Below, piece after piece: positions 53,789 to 62,462 of a DNA stretch of 64,000 nucleotides. Every line of letters starts with the position of its first letter. Position 1 is the stretch's first letter. The position numbers and the translations under genes are program-made. Source of the stretch: a bacterium 1XD42-54 (GTDB lineage: Bacteria; Bacillota; Clostridia; Lachnospirales; Lachnospiraceae). The stretch spans positions 124,001 to 188,000 of the forward strand of contig RAZH01000006.1 of NCBI GenBank assembly GCA_003612585.1, given 5' to 3'. The notes under the pieces are model-generated. The model worked only from the letters and a program-made list of their open reading frames with translations, did no database searches and was not told where the DNA came from.

Positions 53789-56163
53789 TATGATAATTCC
53801 CGTATTTGATCTACCAGAGATTGTTTTTTTATCTGCCGGATTGCCAAATACGAGAAAAGCATTTGGACAGCAAGCATCAGTATAAAATAACTGAACATTT
53901 CAACTGTCGGAAAATGATAGCTTACTTTTCCAAAAATACTCATTGCACTAAAGACGGTGCAGAGAAGATATCCGATAAGAGTTCCGCATGATATGGAAAG
54001 AAGCAGCACCCCTAATGTATAGAACAAGCCCTCTATCAATAACATTTTTGAAAGCTGCTTACTGCTCAAACCAACCGCTTGCAAAACACCCAGTTCCCGC
54101 TTCCGTGTCAAGATGTTTGTTATCAGTGTGTTTAACAGGTTGATAATGCCAAAAACCCCGATAAACATAACAAAAATGTAAACTGGCATACGATAATTCA
54201 ATAGTTTTTCGTTGTATGCCTCTGCCCAATCATTCAAGGTACTGACATAGAGGCTGGAAGTCGGTGGAATTATCTTTTGGATTTCATCTTTTGCAGCTGC
54301 CCATTTACTGTCATCTGTATCTACAATAAATTGATAATTGAGGTTTTCAACAGGAACGATCTTTGACAGCATTTCTAAAGGAATAAATAGCGTATCATAT
54401 CCGCCATACGGGATATCAGCGTCCACAATTCCCATTACTTTTACTTCCAATGTTTGTCCGCCAACTTCAATCAGAAGTTCGTCCCCAATCGCTGCATCCC
54501 ACCCAAAAGTTTCTTTCCACTGTGGGCCATTTTCAATAATAATGCCATTATTATTGAGTAGTTCCTGCAAATCTGCTGTACCATCAATCAAATATTCTTC
54601 AAGCAATTTTTGAGAGCTTGGCATATATGCGTCTGAAACAACCGGTTCAATATCTCCCGTTGGCATACGGACATTCAAAACGGTGCCCTGGTATTCTTTT
54701 ATTTCTTCCACACCATCTATGTCCAAAATGGATTCTCTAAAATCTTCTGTGAGCAGATTTGATTTTTGGAGTTCTGAATATTGTTCGCTGTTATGTGCCT
54801 GCGGCCCGTAATCGCCTAATTCAAGGCGAATTTCTCCGTAAGGAAAACTCCTGCGCGCCATCGCTAAAGGATCAATGGAATTAAAATATGCAGAGCTTGC
54901 CATCAGCAAAATTCCACATACCCCTAACGACAGGATCGTTAAAGCGGTTTTCTTTCTGTTCCTTGCAAAATTAAGGAAAGCTAAATTTTTCGCGGATAGA
55001 GAACGATGCAACACTTTTGTACTGTTGGACATTACATCATTATTGCCCGCCATATAACGGACTGCTTCAATAGGCGTAACATGAGCAGCAGTTTTGGCTG
55101 GCTTAATTACAGCAATCATAACGCATAGATACACAAACAGAGCTGTGACAGCGGCAATTACAAATACTATTAAAGTGTTCCAGCCTTGTGGGACAAGGAC
55201 ATACCCCGCTATTGCACCGGCTAATATTCCAATCGGAATACCAATTCCGGAAAGATGGAATCCCTCTCTAAAAACGATTTTTTTCATCTGTTTTCCAGTT
55301 GCCCCTATTGTCCGCAGTTTCCCATATTCTTTTGTTTTTCTGGCTATGGACACATAGAACAGACTGTAAATAACAAGGGTACAAGACAAAGCGATAATAA
55401 TACTGATAAATGCTATTACAGCGATATATTGACTGCTTCTCTGTTCAATGAGAGAAAAATAATATGTTGAAAACTGCATTTGCTCCGGCTGTATTTCCAA
55501 TTCTCTGCACAATGTTGATAATTCAGCTTGTATAGCGGCCTTAGACCAACCATCAGATTCATTCAAACGGATATAAGCGGAGTATGCCGGTTCGCTGATC
55601 TTGTTTTCAATATAGGACTGCGGCACGAATACGGAATAATTTGAATTTTCGACAGGCAAAATACCACATAAGGTATAATCTTTTTCTCCATCTCCCAGAT
55701 TTAACGATATAGTATCGCCTATGGATTTGGACAATCCAGCTCTATCAAGAAACGCCTTTGTGATAGCAATTTCATTTGTAGATTTGGGCAATTCTCCCTC
55801 TAAATCAGGATATTTTGCTAATTTCATCAACGTTTCGTCCATTGAACGAACGGTTAATTTGTAGTCCCCATAAGATACTAAACCCAACAAATGACTTACA
55901 CCCACTTGAACCCTATCGTCATTTACTAATTTCGTAATGGTATCATTATCGACTTCATTGATGATTGCTTGATAACGCCCAGCCGCATCATTTAATGATT
56001 TTCGCTGCGAAGCAAAAAAATACAAGGTCGTTGTCATTATCAAACAGGTAGCTAAGGCAATCGTAATGATAATGAGGATGTTTCTGCTTTTATCTGCTTT
56101 TAAGTTTCGTTCTGCCAACTTTTTTGTAATGGCGCTTGTATCGTTTTCAAAAGGCCATGTCAT
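53788..56163 (-). CDS. FtsX-type ABC permease 1 of the cargo exporter
   Basis: A 791-residue permease with the same plan as permease 2: a first helix near 30-50, a large extracytoplasmic domain, an FtsX region near 255-375, a middle helix near 415-435 and a C-terminal FtsX region near 665-785. Two permeases of this size served by one ATPase recall the Vex-type exporters that sit beside VncRS. The ATG at 56163 follows GGAGGTGATACAACT. The gene is clearly richer in A/T than the kinase and ATPase genes beside it, which suggests a mosaic origin. Confidence 0.85.
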   Translation of the reverse strand: MTWPFENDTSAITKKLAERNLKADKSRNILIIITIALATCLIMTTTLYFFASQRKSLNDAAGRYQAIINEVDNDTITKLVNDDRVQVGVSHLLGLVSYGDYKLTVRSMDETLMKLAKYPDLEGELPKSTNEIAITKAFLDRAGLSKSIGDTISLNLGDGEKDYTLCGILPVENSNYSVFVPQSYIENKISEPAYSAYIRLNESDGWSKAAIQAELSTLCRELEIQPEQMQFSTYYFSLIEQRSSQYIAVIAFISIIIALSCTLVIYSLFYVSIARKTKEYGKLRTIGATGKQMKKIVFREGFHLSGIGIPIGILAGAIAGYVLVPQGWNTLIVFVIAAVTALFVYLCVMIAVIKPAKTAAHVTPIEAVRYMAGNNDVMSNSTKVLHRSLSAKNLAFLNFARNRKKTALTILSLGVCGILLMASSAYFNSIDPLAMARRSFPYGEIRLELGDYGPQAHNSEQYSELQKSNLLTEDFRESILDIDGVEEIKEYQGTVLNVRMPTGDIEPVVSDAYMPSSQKLLEEYLIDGTADLQELLNNNGIIIENGPQWKETFGWDAAIGDELLIEVGGQTLEVKVMGIVDADIPYGGYDTLFIPLEMLSKIVPVENLNYQFIVDTDDSKWAAAKDEIQKIIPPTSSLYVSTLNDWAEAYNEKLLNYRMPVYIFVMFIGVFGIINLLNTLITNILTRKRELGVLQAVGLSSKQLSKMLLIEGLFYTLGVLLLSISCGTLIGYLLCTVFSAMSIFGKVSYHFPTVEMFSYFILMLAVQMLFSYLAIRQIKKQSLVDQIRELS

Positions 56164-56184
56164 AGTTGTATCACCTCCATATTT

Positions 56185-56290
56185 GATAAGGCTATTGTAA
56201 AACCCAAATGTCCGCGAAATGTTACAGCAGCCAAAAAATTTCATTGAAAATCGGGGTGAAATGTTACAAAGCTCGGACATTTCAAAAAAA
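56185..56290. repeat. About 105-bp intergenic repeat, copy 1
   Basis: It covers the gap between kinase and permease 1. Outer arms AAATGTCCG/CGGACATTT and two ATGTTACA motifs are present. The recurring motif probably marks regulator binding sites. Confidence 0.85.
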
Positions 56291-56328
56291 TTTGCGGCGG
56301 GCAGCCGGAAATGGCCGTCCGCCGCGTT

Positions 56329-57360
56329 CTATTTTGTCGGCAGCATAATGGAAAATTCCGAACCCTTTCCCAGCTCCGAAACCACTTTGATATAGCCGCC
56401 CTGCCGCGTTACGATCTCACGGGCCAGATACAGGCCAATGCCCACGCCCTGTTGTTCGTGTACTTCTTCCTCACGATAGAAGCGCCGGAAGATGGCGGCC
56501 TGATTGCTTTCGGAAATGCCCTTGCCGGTGTCGGCCACTTTGATCTCCACATACATTTCCCACAGCACCACTGACACAGCGATTTTCCCGCCTGCCGGGG
56601 TGTACTTCACCGCATTGTCCAACAGGTTAAAAAGGGCTTCGGATGTCCATTTGCTGTCATGGGAAACGGCCAAATCCTCCGGGCAGTCCACAGACACGGC
56701 GATTTCTTTTTTCTCCGCTGCATATACAATCCCACTCATAGCCTGCGCTACGGTATCAAAAAGGTGGCCAGGTTTCTTATCCAACTGGATCACGCCCGTT
56801 TCCAGCCGGGAGGTTTTCACAAGGGCCTGAAAGAGAAAGTCCAGCTTATCCGTCTGGCTGCGGATTCCCAAGATAAAGTCAGTGCGCTCCGCCTCGGTCA
56901 TGGGCCTTTCCAGCAGGGTGTCCGCCGCCATTTTCAGATTGCTTACCGGCGTTTTCACCTGATGGGAAATATCCGATACAAGGGTCTGTAACTCCTGCCG
57001 TTCCTCGTCCACAAGACGGCGGTTCTCCTGCATGATCTGATAAAGTCTTGCCAGCCGGTGTCCGATTCTGGCAAGCTGGGTTTCGCTGTCCTCCGGGCGC
57101 TGGGGCGCTTCATTTCCGGCGATCATGTGGTCTAAGGTCTGGCATAGGTCAGCGGTAAACTGCGACAGCCGCTTTCCAAACACCTGCGTCAGTACAAAAA
57201 TCCCCACAAGGGCGCACAGCAGCAGCGCCCCGCCAGTCAGCAGCGCCGCCGTTTGTTTTGTCACAAAAAACAGGGCTATGGTAATCCCGGACATAGAGAG
57301 GACAAGCCCTATTGCCACCCGGCCAAACAGCCGCTTTACAGATAGGTTTTGAAACTTCAT
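56329..57360 (-). CDS. Sensor histidine kinase of the cargo two-component system
   Basis: A 343-residue kinase with two helices (about 13-33 and 37-59) and almost no external loop between them, as in intramembrane-sensing kinases that take their signal from an ABC transporter. H133 in DISHQVKTPVSNL is the phosphorylation site. The ATPase domain has NLLDNAVKYTPAGG, DTGKGI and GVGIGLYLAREI. Its ATG overlaps the regulator stop (ATGA). Confidence 0.9.
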   Translation of the reverse strand: MKFQNLSVKRLFGRVAIGLVLSMSGITIALFFVTKQTAALLTGGALLLCALVGIFVLTQVFGKRLSQFTADLCQTLDHMIAGNEAPQRPEDSETQLARIGHRLARLYQIMQENRRLVDEERQELQTLVSDISHQVKTPVSNLKMAADTLLERPMTEAERTDFILGIRSQTDKLDFLFQALVKTSRLETGVIQLDKKPGHLFDTVAQAMSGIVYAAEKKEIAVSVDCPEDLAVSHDSKWTSEALFNLLDNAVKYTPAGGKIAVSVVLWEMYVEIKVADTGKGISESNQAAIFRRFYREEEVHEQQGVGIGLYLAREIVTRQGGYIKVVSELGKGSEFSIMLPTK

Positions 57361-58049
57361 TTCGCCTCGCCTCCCGTCCACTGATAGCCCATGCCGTAAA
57401 CGGTCTTGATGTAGGGCGTGCCGCCGTCGGATTCGATCTTGCTGCGAATCCGGCTGATGGAGGTTGTCAGGGTGTGTTCATCCACAAACTTCTCGTCTAT
57501 ATCCCACATCTTTTCCAGAAGCTGCCCACGGGTCAGCACTTGCCGGGGATTTTTACGGAACAGGTTCAGCATTTTGTACTCCATCGGGGATAAGGTCAGG
57601 GGCTTGCCGTTTAGGGAAGCCGCCTGCTCCGAGAAGTCCAGAAACAGCCGCCCGTCGTCGTAAATGTCCCTGGCCGGTTTGTGGTGTTCCAGCATGGCGA
57701 ACATGGCTTTGATTTTCCGCTGCAAGGCCCCGATCACAAAGGGCTTTGTGATGTAGTCCACCGCGCCCACCTCATAGCCCCGTATCTGGTCGCTTTCCTG
57801 ATCGTTGGCGGTCAGGAAGATTACAATGGTGTCCGGGTGCTGGGGCTTTATCAGCTTGCACAGTTCAAAACCATTCCCATCCGGCAGGTTGATGTCCAGC
57901 AGCACTAAATCAAATTCCCGCTGGCGCAGGACATCAGCTGCGGTCCTGGCATTCAGGGCAGAAGTCACGCCGTACCCGTCTGTGGTCAGGTTATAGGCCA
58001 ACATCTTATTCAAAAAACTGTCGTCCTCGACAATTAAAATCTGCTTCAT
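57357..58049 (-). CDS. OmpR-family response regulator of the cargo system
   Basis: A 230-residue regulator with receiver residues E8-D9-D10, D52 in LVLLDINLPDG and K101 in TKPFVIG, and a winged-helix C-terminus (HTLTTSISRIRSKIES). AAAAGGAAG precedes the ATG at 58049; an apparent 117-residue extension to 58400 crosses the element end and is not real. It presumably binds the ATGTTACA/TGTCCG motifs that lie upstream of itself and between the transporter genes. Confidence 0.9.
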   Translation of the reverse strand: MKQILIVEDDSFLNKMLAYNLTTDGYGVTSALNARTAADVLRQREFDLVLLDINLPDGNGFELCKLIKPQHPDTIVIFLTANDQESDQIRGYEVGAVDYITKPFVIGALQRKIKAMFAMLEHHKPARDIYDDGRLFLDFSEQAASLNGKPLTLSPMEYKMLNLFRKNPRQVLTRGQLLEKMWDIDEKFVDEHTLTTSISRIRSKIESDGGTPYIKTVYGMGYQWTGGEAK

Positions 58050-58089
58050 ATCCTCACTTCCTTTTCTTTTTGCAAATAGTATAACAGGC

Positions 58090-58111
58090 AAATGTCCGAG
58101 AATTGTTACAA
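58090..58111. promoter_or_regulatory. Single copy of the repeat motif upstream of the response regulator
   Basis: AAATGTCCGAGAATTGTTAC (then AA) matches the outer motif of the intergenic repeats and lies 41 bases before the regulator start. This fits autoregulation. Confidence 0.6.
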
Positions 58112-58169
58112 GGACAAATATATTTATCATTTTACAGCTTTTTTCTGTGTACTGCAATTTTATAAAAGA

Positions 58170-58198
58170 AAGGACAGCAGTATCAAATTGCTGTCCTT
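58170..58198 (-). terminator. Hairpin insulating the right end of the element
   Basis: AAGGACAGCA pairs with TGCTGTCCTT (10 bp, 9-base loop). On the reverse strand it is followed by TCTTTTATAAAA, so it would stop transcripts entering from the XRE promoter. Confidence 0.6.
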
Positions 58199-58219
58199 GC
58201 GGTTTATTATAGCTGGTAG

Positions 58220-58235
58220 TGTATAAGCGTGGGTT
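58220..58235. repeat. Right-end copy of the recombinase-promoter arm
   Basis: TGTATAAGCGTGGGTT is the exact inverted match of 43839-43854. It lies 38 bases inside the right end. Confidence 0.65.
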
Positions 58236-58252
58236 CATCATATTTGGTGTGG

Positions 58253-58272
58253 TATCTTTAACTATGGGAAAC
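58253..58272 (-). repeat. Right terminal inverted repeat of the element
   Basis: Reading inward on the reverse strand it starts GTTTCCCATAGTTAAAG and matches the left end in 18 of 20 positions. Confidence 0.88.
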
Positions 58273-58273
58273 T

Positions 58274-58404
58274 CCACGCTCCCATTTGCTGACCGCTTTG
58301 TCAGACACGAACAGTTTTTCGGCAAGTTTTTTTTGGGTATAGCCTTTTGCTTTTCGCTCCTGGCATAAAAATTCTGCAAATGCAGTTTTGTTAAGCTCAA
58401 ACAT
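58274..58404 (-). pseudogene. XRE-family regulator, 5' part (split by the mobile element)
   Basis: The first 43 or so residues of the regulator: MFELNKTAFAEFLCQERKAK, then GYTQKKLAEKLFVSDKAVSK and WERG, the first half of an XRE helix-turn-helix. The frame then enters the element and stops at 58258 after VSHS. The missing remainder starts GLSMPD at 42146. Its promoter is still intact, so a truncated 48-residue DNA-binding fragment could be made. Confidence 0.9.
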
Positions 58405-58687
58405 GTTTTATTACCTGCTTTCTGATAAACTATTTATTGGAGATTTTAGTACGAGGGAAATCGTTTTCAGTTTACCTGTTTCGTCCCCAAATAGCAACCG
58501 ACTGGCAGTAGAATTGCCGGAAATTGGGGCAAAATCATTGTTAACAGAGAAAAATGTTATAAATGAGAAACAGGCAATCGGTGCAAAATCTGGCAGTGAG
58601 AGAAAGAATTATCAGATTTCAATGCAAAAACGGTCAGTGCCAGGGCAGGTATTTTGAGATTACATGCGCTATCTTTTCCTGTAATCA
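58405..58687. other. Non-coding stretch upstream of the split XRE gene
   Basis: No credible gene. It should hold the XRE promoter on the reverse strand. Two similar segments, around 58518-58537 (GGAAATTGGGGCAAAATCA) and 58568-58590 (GGCAATCGGTGCAAAATCT), form an imperfect direct repeat of unknown meaning. Confidence 0.5.
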
Positions 58688-59532
58688 GAGGATGTGACAG
58701 AGAATTCTCCAGTTATTGTATTTATCCACGGTGGTGCATGGTGGGAGGCATCCTACAAATGTGAAGAAGAATTTACAGGTTCTTGGTCCAATCAGCAGCT
58801 TGCATACGTGCTTTCTCTTGTAGAGGAAGGGGCTCGATTGATTATCGCCTGAGCCAGGAAATGGCTTATCCGGCACAGATCGAGGACTGCAAGGGTGCAG
58901 TACGGTTCCTGCGTGCTCATGCAGAGGAATACGGAATTGATCCAGAGCGGATTGCTTGTTCCGGAACTTCAGCAGGTGCACATCTGGCAATTCTGCTTGC
59001 TGTTACAGGCGATGTGGAGGAGCTGGAAGGAGAGACAGGAGGAAATCTGGAACAGTCCAGTCGGGTGCAGGTGTGCGCAGACTATTATGGTATGACAGAT
59101 ATTATTATTCTGAGTACAGATTTGTATGATGCCCCGTATCACATCAATGCAATGGATGCCTATAATCAGATAGACGCATATAACTCAGCACGTTCTCAGC
59201 TTATCGGGTTTAAGGAAAAGGGAGAAGGCATGGGCGTTCTGCGTGCAGAACAGTATAATCCGGATACGCCTTACAAAGAGGAGCTGAAGCTTGTGGAAAT
59301 GGCGAGTCCGATCAATTATGTGACAACAGATGATGCACCGATCTTTATGGGGCAGGGGGGAAAGGACCCGCGTGTATTTGTTGCACAGGCAGAGCGTCTT
59401 CACAAATTATACATTCAAGCAGGCCTTGAGGCATACCTCATGGTGAACTCCATGGCAGGCCGTGATAATCTTGGAACATATATCAATGAGGCGGCATTAA
59501 GCTTCCTGCGTGACAAGCTTGGTATGAATTAA
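58688..59532 (+). pseudogene. Alpha/beta hydrolase (esterase/lipase), truncated and frameshifted
   Basis: The first frame reads EDVTENSPVIVFIHGGAWWE and on to LVEEGARLIIA-stop (about 58688-58852), giving the oxyanion HGGAWW motif. The other frame picks up SIDYRLSQEMAYPAQIEDCK, with the nucleophile in GTSAGAHLA, and runs to 59532. The codons normally joining the two blocks are partly deleted. The N-terminal part before HGG is missing, and the C-terminal histidine region reads AGRDN instead of an expected AGH. The gene is dead. Confidence 0.82.
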
Positions 59533-59544
59533 GGATTTTGAATA

Positions 59545-59595
59545 ACCGCGGTATCCAAAAGGCATCCGGCCCCGAAGATACCGCGGTCTTTTGTT
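59545..59595 (+). terminator. Terminator after the hydrolase remnant
   Basis: ACCGCGGTATC pairs with GATACCGCGGT (11 bp), followed by CTTTTGTTG. Confidence 0.75.
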
Positions 59596-59691
59596 GACGG
59601 CTCAGCGATTTTCTTGTTATGATAAATGAAGAGAGAATCGCGATAGAGGTGAATGAACTACCCGCAAAGGCAAAAAAGGAGGGCAAAGCCG

Positions 59692-60473
59692 TTGAAAAAA
59701 TGGATGATCCCGGTACTGTTGCTCGGAATAGCATAGCTGAATGTTGGTCTGGTCTATGAGAAGGAAAGTGATAACCGGATAGCTGAAAAAGTTAAGTTTA
59801 CATTTGTGGCTCCGACGGCAAATTATGGCTACTGGGAGCAGGCGGCTCTGGCAGTTTCCGAGGCGTGTAAGGAGCGCGGCATTGATATAAATTTTCAGCC
59901 GGGCAGACTGCTGCCCGATTACTCGCGGATCTGACCGGGGAAAAGGGAAGGATAGCTGCTGTTGCGTCTGAAATTGAAAAGTCGAATCAGGCGGAGCGGC
60001 TGCGTGGCCTGAAAGAAGGACTGGAACAATATCCTGATATGGAGATTACTGCTGTGCTGGAACGAGGTGAAAGTATTATTGCGCTGAAGGATCAGATTAC
60101 ACAGCTTTTGGACCAGAATCCCGAGATTGACGGATTGTTTTGCATCGAAGGGTATTCTTCACGGGCGATTTCGCTGATTATGGAAGAACATCCGGAAAGT
60201 TATACACAGATGCACAAGGTGGTTTTTGATTTGAATGACGATACAAGCCAGGCGCTGCAAAACGGCTATGTAGATGTTGTTCTGGAACAGCGTCCGCAGA
60301 CGATGGGAACGGAGGCTGTGCGGGTTTTATATGAACATTGTAATCAGGTGGCGGAGGGAGGCAGTATGGAGCGTGAAAAGGATGTGCTTCTGAAGCCGGA
60401 GATTATAACAGCCTGGAATGAAAGCGTGACAGAGCCGTATATCAGTGGGGAATTATCATGGCATGTATACTGA
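59692..60473 (+). pseudogene. Sugar-binding protein, decayed
   Basis: A TTG start after AAGGAGGG gives MKKWMIPVLLLGIA, then an in-frame TAG at codon 15. The same frame continues as VKFTFVAPTANYGYWEQAAL and stops at about 59934. The adjacent frame carries AARLLADLTGEKGRIAAVAS and the second lobe to 60473. The middle of the first lobe is deleted. The fold and its position before a YesN-like remnant match the intact gene at 35303. Confidence 0.8.
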
Positions 60474-61110
60474 AGAAAAAATATAAAGATACGATTCACT
60501 CTATCCTGCGGCGTGATCTGATTTCTATTTTTACAGGGGCGCTTACCATGCTCATCGACCGTTTATCAAAGGCGAAAGTGAATCGGGCTTTTTCATGGGA
60601 CATTTTAGATATGGCGGCGCTTGTGGAAGGGTATCAGCAGCAGATTATCCGGATAAGGGAAATGCTTGACCAGGAGTTTTCAGGAACCGGCGTAAAGATA
60701 CAGGAACAGTATGTTTTGCTTTCATGCCTGGCAAGACAGTGCGGTGCATATCGGCCAGATCTGATGTTTTCGGCCGAACATGGGTTTTGGCCATATATCA
60801 GGTGGAAGAATGCAGCAGACCAGAGGAAATCGCAGCAGAATGTATAAAGGCGATTAAAAGGTGTTGCAGTATTGCCGAACCGGCCGATACGAGGGCTCAG
60901 TACGTGCGGGAAGCGATCCGGATTATGAAAGAGCAGTTCACTGATGACCTGGCGCTGGAGGATCAATGCGGCAATTGATCTGATCCGGCAGAACCGTGAA
61001 CTGAGTATCCGGGATATCGGAAAAATGGCCGGGTACAGTTCAGAGACATATTTTTATAAGGTATTAAAAAAATACAGGTATGGCAGTTGGCAGGATGCGT
61101 GCGCTGCTGA
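60464..61110 (+). pseudogene. YesN-like regulator, decayed
   Basis: After MYTEEKI-stop the receiver domain is missing. A middle segment (LVEGYQQQIIRIREML) runs to 60847, the next frame has AQYVREAIRIMKEQFTDDLA, and after a deletion inside the AraC domain a third frame ends with SIRDIGKMAGYSSETYFYKV. No kinase gene remains. The last 200 bases to 61312 contain nothing recognisable. Confidence 0.78.
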
Positions 61111-61312
61111 CCGGAGCAGAAAAGTGACAAGGGTGAGTCGTGGAGAAGCAAGGCAGAATTTTTCTAGTTGTTGGACATGCAGATTCATGGTAAAGTGATT
61201 ACAGGAATTGGAAATTAAGAGTAAGTTAGTTGAGAATGTTGAGAATATGGAGACAGTGGCAGAGATTGGAGTCTACCGGGATACGGATTTCAGATAAAGG
61301 AGATTTGGCAGA

Positions 61313-62038
61313 ATGGAAGAGAAGATAAATAAATTACAGGAGATCATCAGCGGCAGTGATAACATTGTATTTTTTGGCGGCGCAGGTGTGTCTACGGAAA
61401 GCGGGATTCCGGATTTTCGAAGCGTGGATGGTCTGTATCATCAGGAGTATGATTTTCCACCAGAAACGATTCTGAGCCATACCTTTTTTGTGCGGAATAC
61501 AAAGGAGTTCTACCGGTTTTACCGGAATAAAATGCTCTGCCTCGATGTACAGCCAAATGCAGCGCATAAAAAGCTGGCTGAGCTGGAGGAAAAAGGAAAG
61601 CTAAGGGCGGTTGTGACGCAGAACATTGACGGGCTGCATCAGGCAGCAGGGAGCAGGCGGGTGCTGGAGCTGCATGGCAGCGTGCACCGCAACTACTGTC
61701 AGCGTTGCAAAAAGGCTTACGACGCCAGATATATGCTGGAGTTTCAGGGTGAAGTACCGCTTTGTACCTGTGGAGGTGTCATAAAACCGGATGTGGTGCT
61801 CTATGAAGAGGGGCTGGATCAGCAGACGATACAGGATTCAATTTACTATATTTCCCATGCGGATGTAATGATCATTGCAGGTACCTCTCTGGCTGTTTAT
61901 CCGGCAGCGGGGCTGGTTGATTCTTTCAGGGGCAGGCATCTTGTGGTAATCAACAAATCTCCGACCCCCAGAGATCAGGAAGCCAAACTGCTGATTTCTG
62001 ACAGGATCGGCAAGGTGCTTGCGCAGATTGAGGTGTGA
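61313..62038 (+). CDS. cobB: Sir2-family NAD-dependent protein deacylase
   Basis: A 241-residue sirtuin. NAD-binding motifs GAGVSTESGIPDFR (23-36) and TQNIDGLHQ (about 103) are present, with the catalytic histidine in LELHGS and a zinc site of CQRCKK...CTCGG, where the cysteine pairs are 130-133 and about 151-153. It removes acyl groups from lysines using NAD+. AAGGAG precedes the start. It marks the return to intact conserved chromosome after the decayed stretch. Confidence 0.93.
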   Translation: MEEKINKLQEIISGSDNIVFFGGAGVSTESGIPDFRSVDGLYHQEYDFPPETILSHTFFVRNTKEFYRFYRNKMLCLDVQPNAAHKKLAELEEKGKLRAVVTQNIDGLHQAAGSRRVLELHGSVHRNYCQRCKKAYDARYMLEFQGEVPLCTCGGVIKPDVVLYEEGLDQQTIQDSIYYISHADVMIIAGTSLAVYPAAGLVDSFRGRHLVVINKSPTPRDQEAKLLISDRIGKVLAQIEV

Positions 62039-62142
62039 GAGAAGAACAGAGGGAAAAGACCTCTAAATGCTGAATAAAAGAAGTTATTCTGAATCGTTAT
62101 GACCATTATGGAAATGGAAAAGCAGAAAGCAGGTGAGCGATC

Positions 62143-62328
62143 TTGGATTATGAAGTGGGACAGATTGTAAAATTGAAGAAAAAACATCCCTGCGGCAGTC
62201 AGGAATGGGAAATCTTGCGCGTGGGAGCAGATTTTCGATTGAAGTGTCTGGGATGCGGCCACCAGATTATGGTTGCCCGCAAACTGGTAGAGAAAAATAC
62301 GAAGGGACTGCGGGCAAAAGAAGGCTGA
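62143..62328 (+). CDS. DUF951 family protein
   Basis: A 61-residue protein beginning MDYEVGQIVKLKKKHPCGSQ, with CGS...CLGCGH cysteines that may bind metal and an (R/K)-rich C-terminus. The TTG start follows AGGTGAG. The family is conserved next to rpsF in Firmicutes; its role, perhaps RNA- or ribosome-related, is not established. Confidence 0.88.
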   Translation: MDYEVGQIVKLKKKHPCGSQEWEILRVGADFRLKCLGCGHQIMVARKLVEKNTKGLRAKEG

Positions 62329-62358
62329 AGGACGCCGTGGGGCTTGGGCAAAAACTGC

Positions 62359-62387
62359 TTGCTTTTGCAGACAAACTATGGTAAAAT
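62359..62387 (+). promoter_or_regulatory. Promoter of the rpsF operon
   Basis: TTGCTT and TAAAAT with a 17-base spacer. The leader of about 70 bases to the rpsF ATG contains a CTCCTTT...AAAGG pairing and could hold the S6:S18 autoregulatory structure, which I could not confirm by eye. Confidence 0.7.
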
Positions 62388-62462
62388 CAGTGCTTGTGAT
62401 ATATTATTTCCTTGCTCCTTTCATCGAAAAGGGGCCAGAGACCATAAGGAGGTGCGAGAAGC

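Larger units (their letters stand above)
42147..58273. mobile_element. Integrated mobilizable element of about 16.1 kb, Tn4451/Tn5397-like serine-recombinase type
   Basis: The ends are defined by the split XRE gene, by GG on both sides (42145-42146 and 58274-58275 on the complementary strand) and by 20-bp imperfect terminal inverted repeats. From left to right it carries the recombinase, a TnpW-like gene, an iteron cluster, a VapE-like helicase, a CHC2 primase, a MobA/MobL relaxase, a DUF3847-like protein, an oriT, a small cysteine protein, an excisionase-like protein, one forward-strand gene and an ABC exporter with its two-component system. There are no type IV secretion genes, so it must be mobilised by a helper. 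Recombinase and relaxase are both interrupted. Confidence 0.92.

Noticed and set aside
56164-56280. N-terminal extension of permease 1 (and the like before the ATPase at 53648-53776)
   Set aside because: The extensions translate the duplicated intergenic repeat and lie upstream of good ribosome sites.
58050-58400. 117-residue extension of the cargo response regulator
   Set aside because: It crosses the element end into the XRE fragment; the ATG at 58049 has a ribosome site and begins the receiver domain.
58388-58657. 89-codon forward frame right of the element
   Set aside because: No ribosome site, no recognisable motif, and it covers the likely XRE promoter region.
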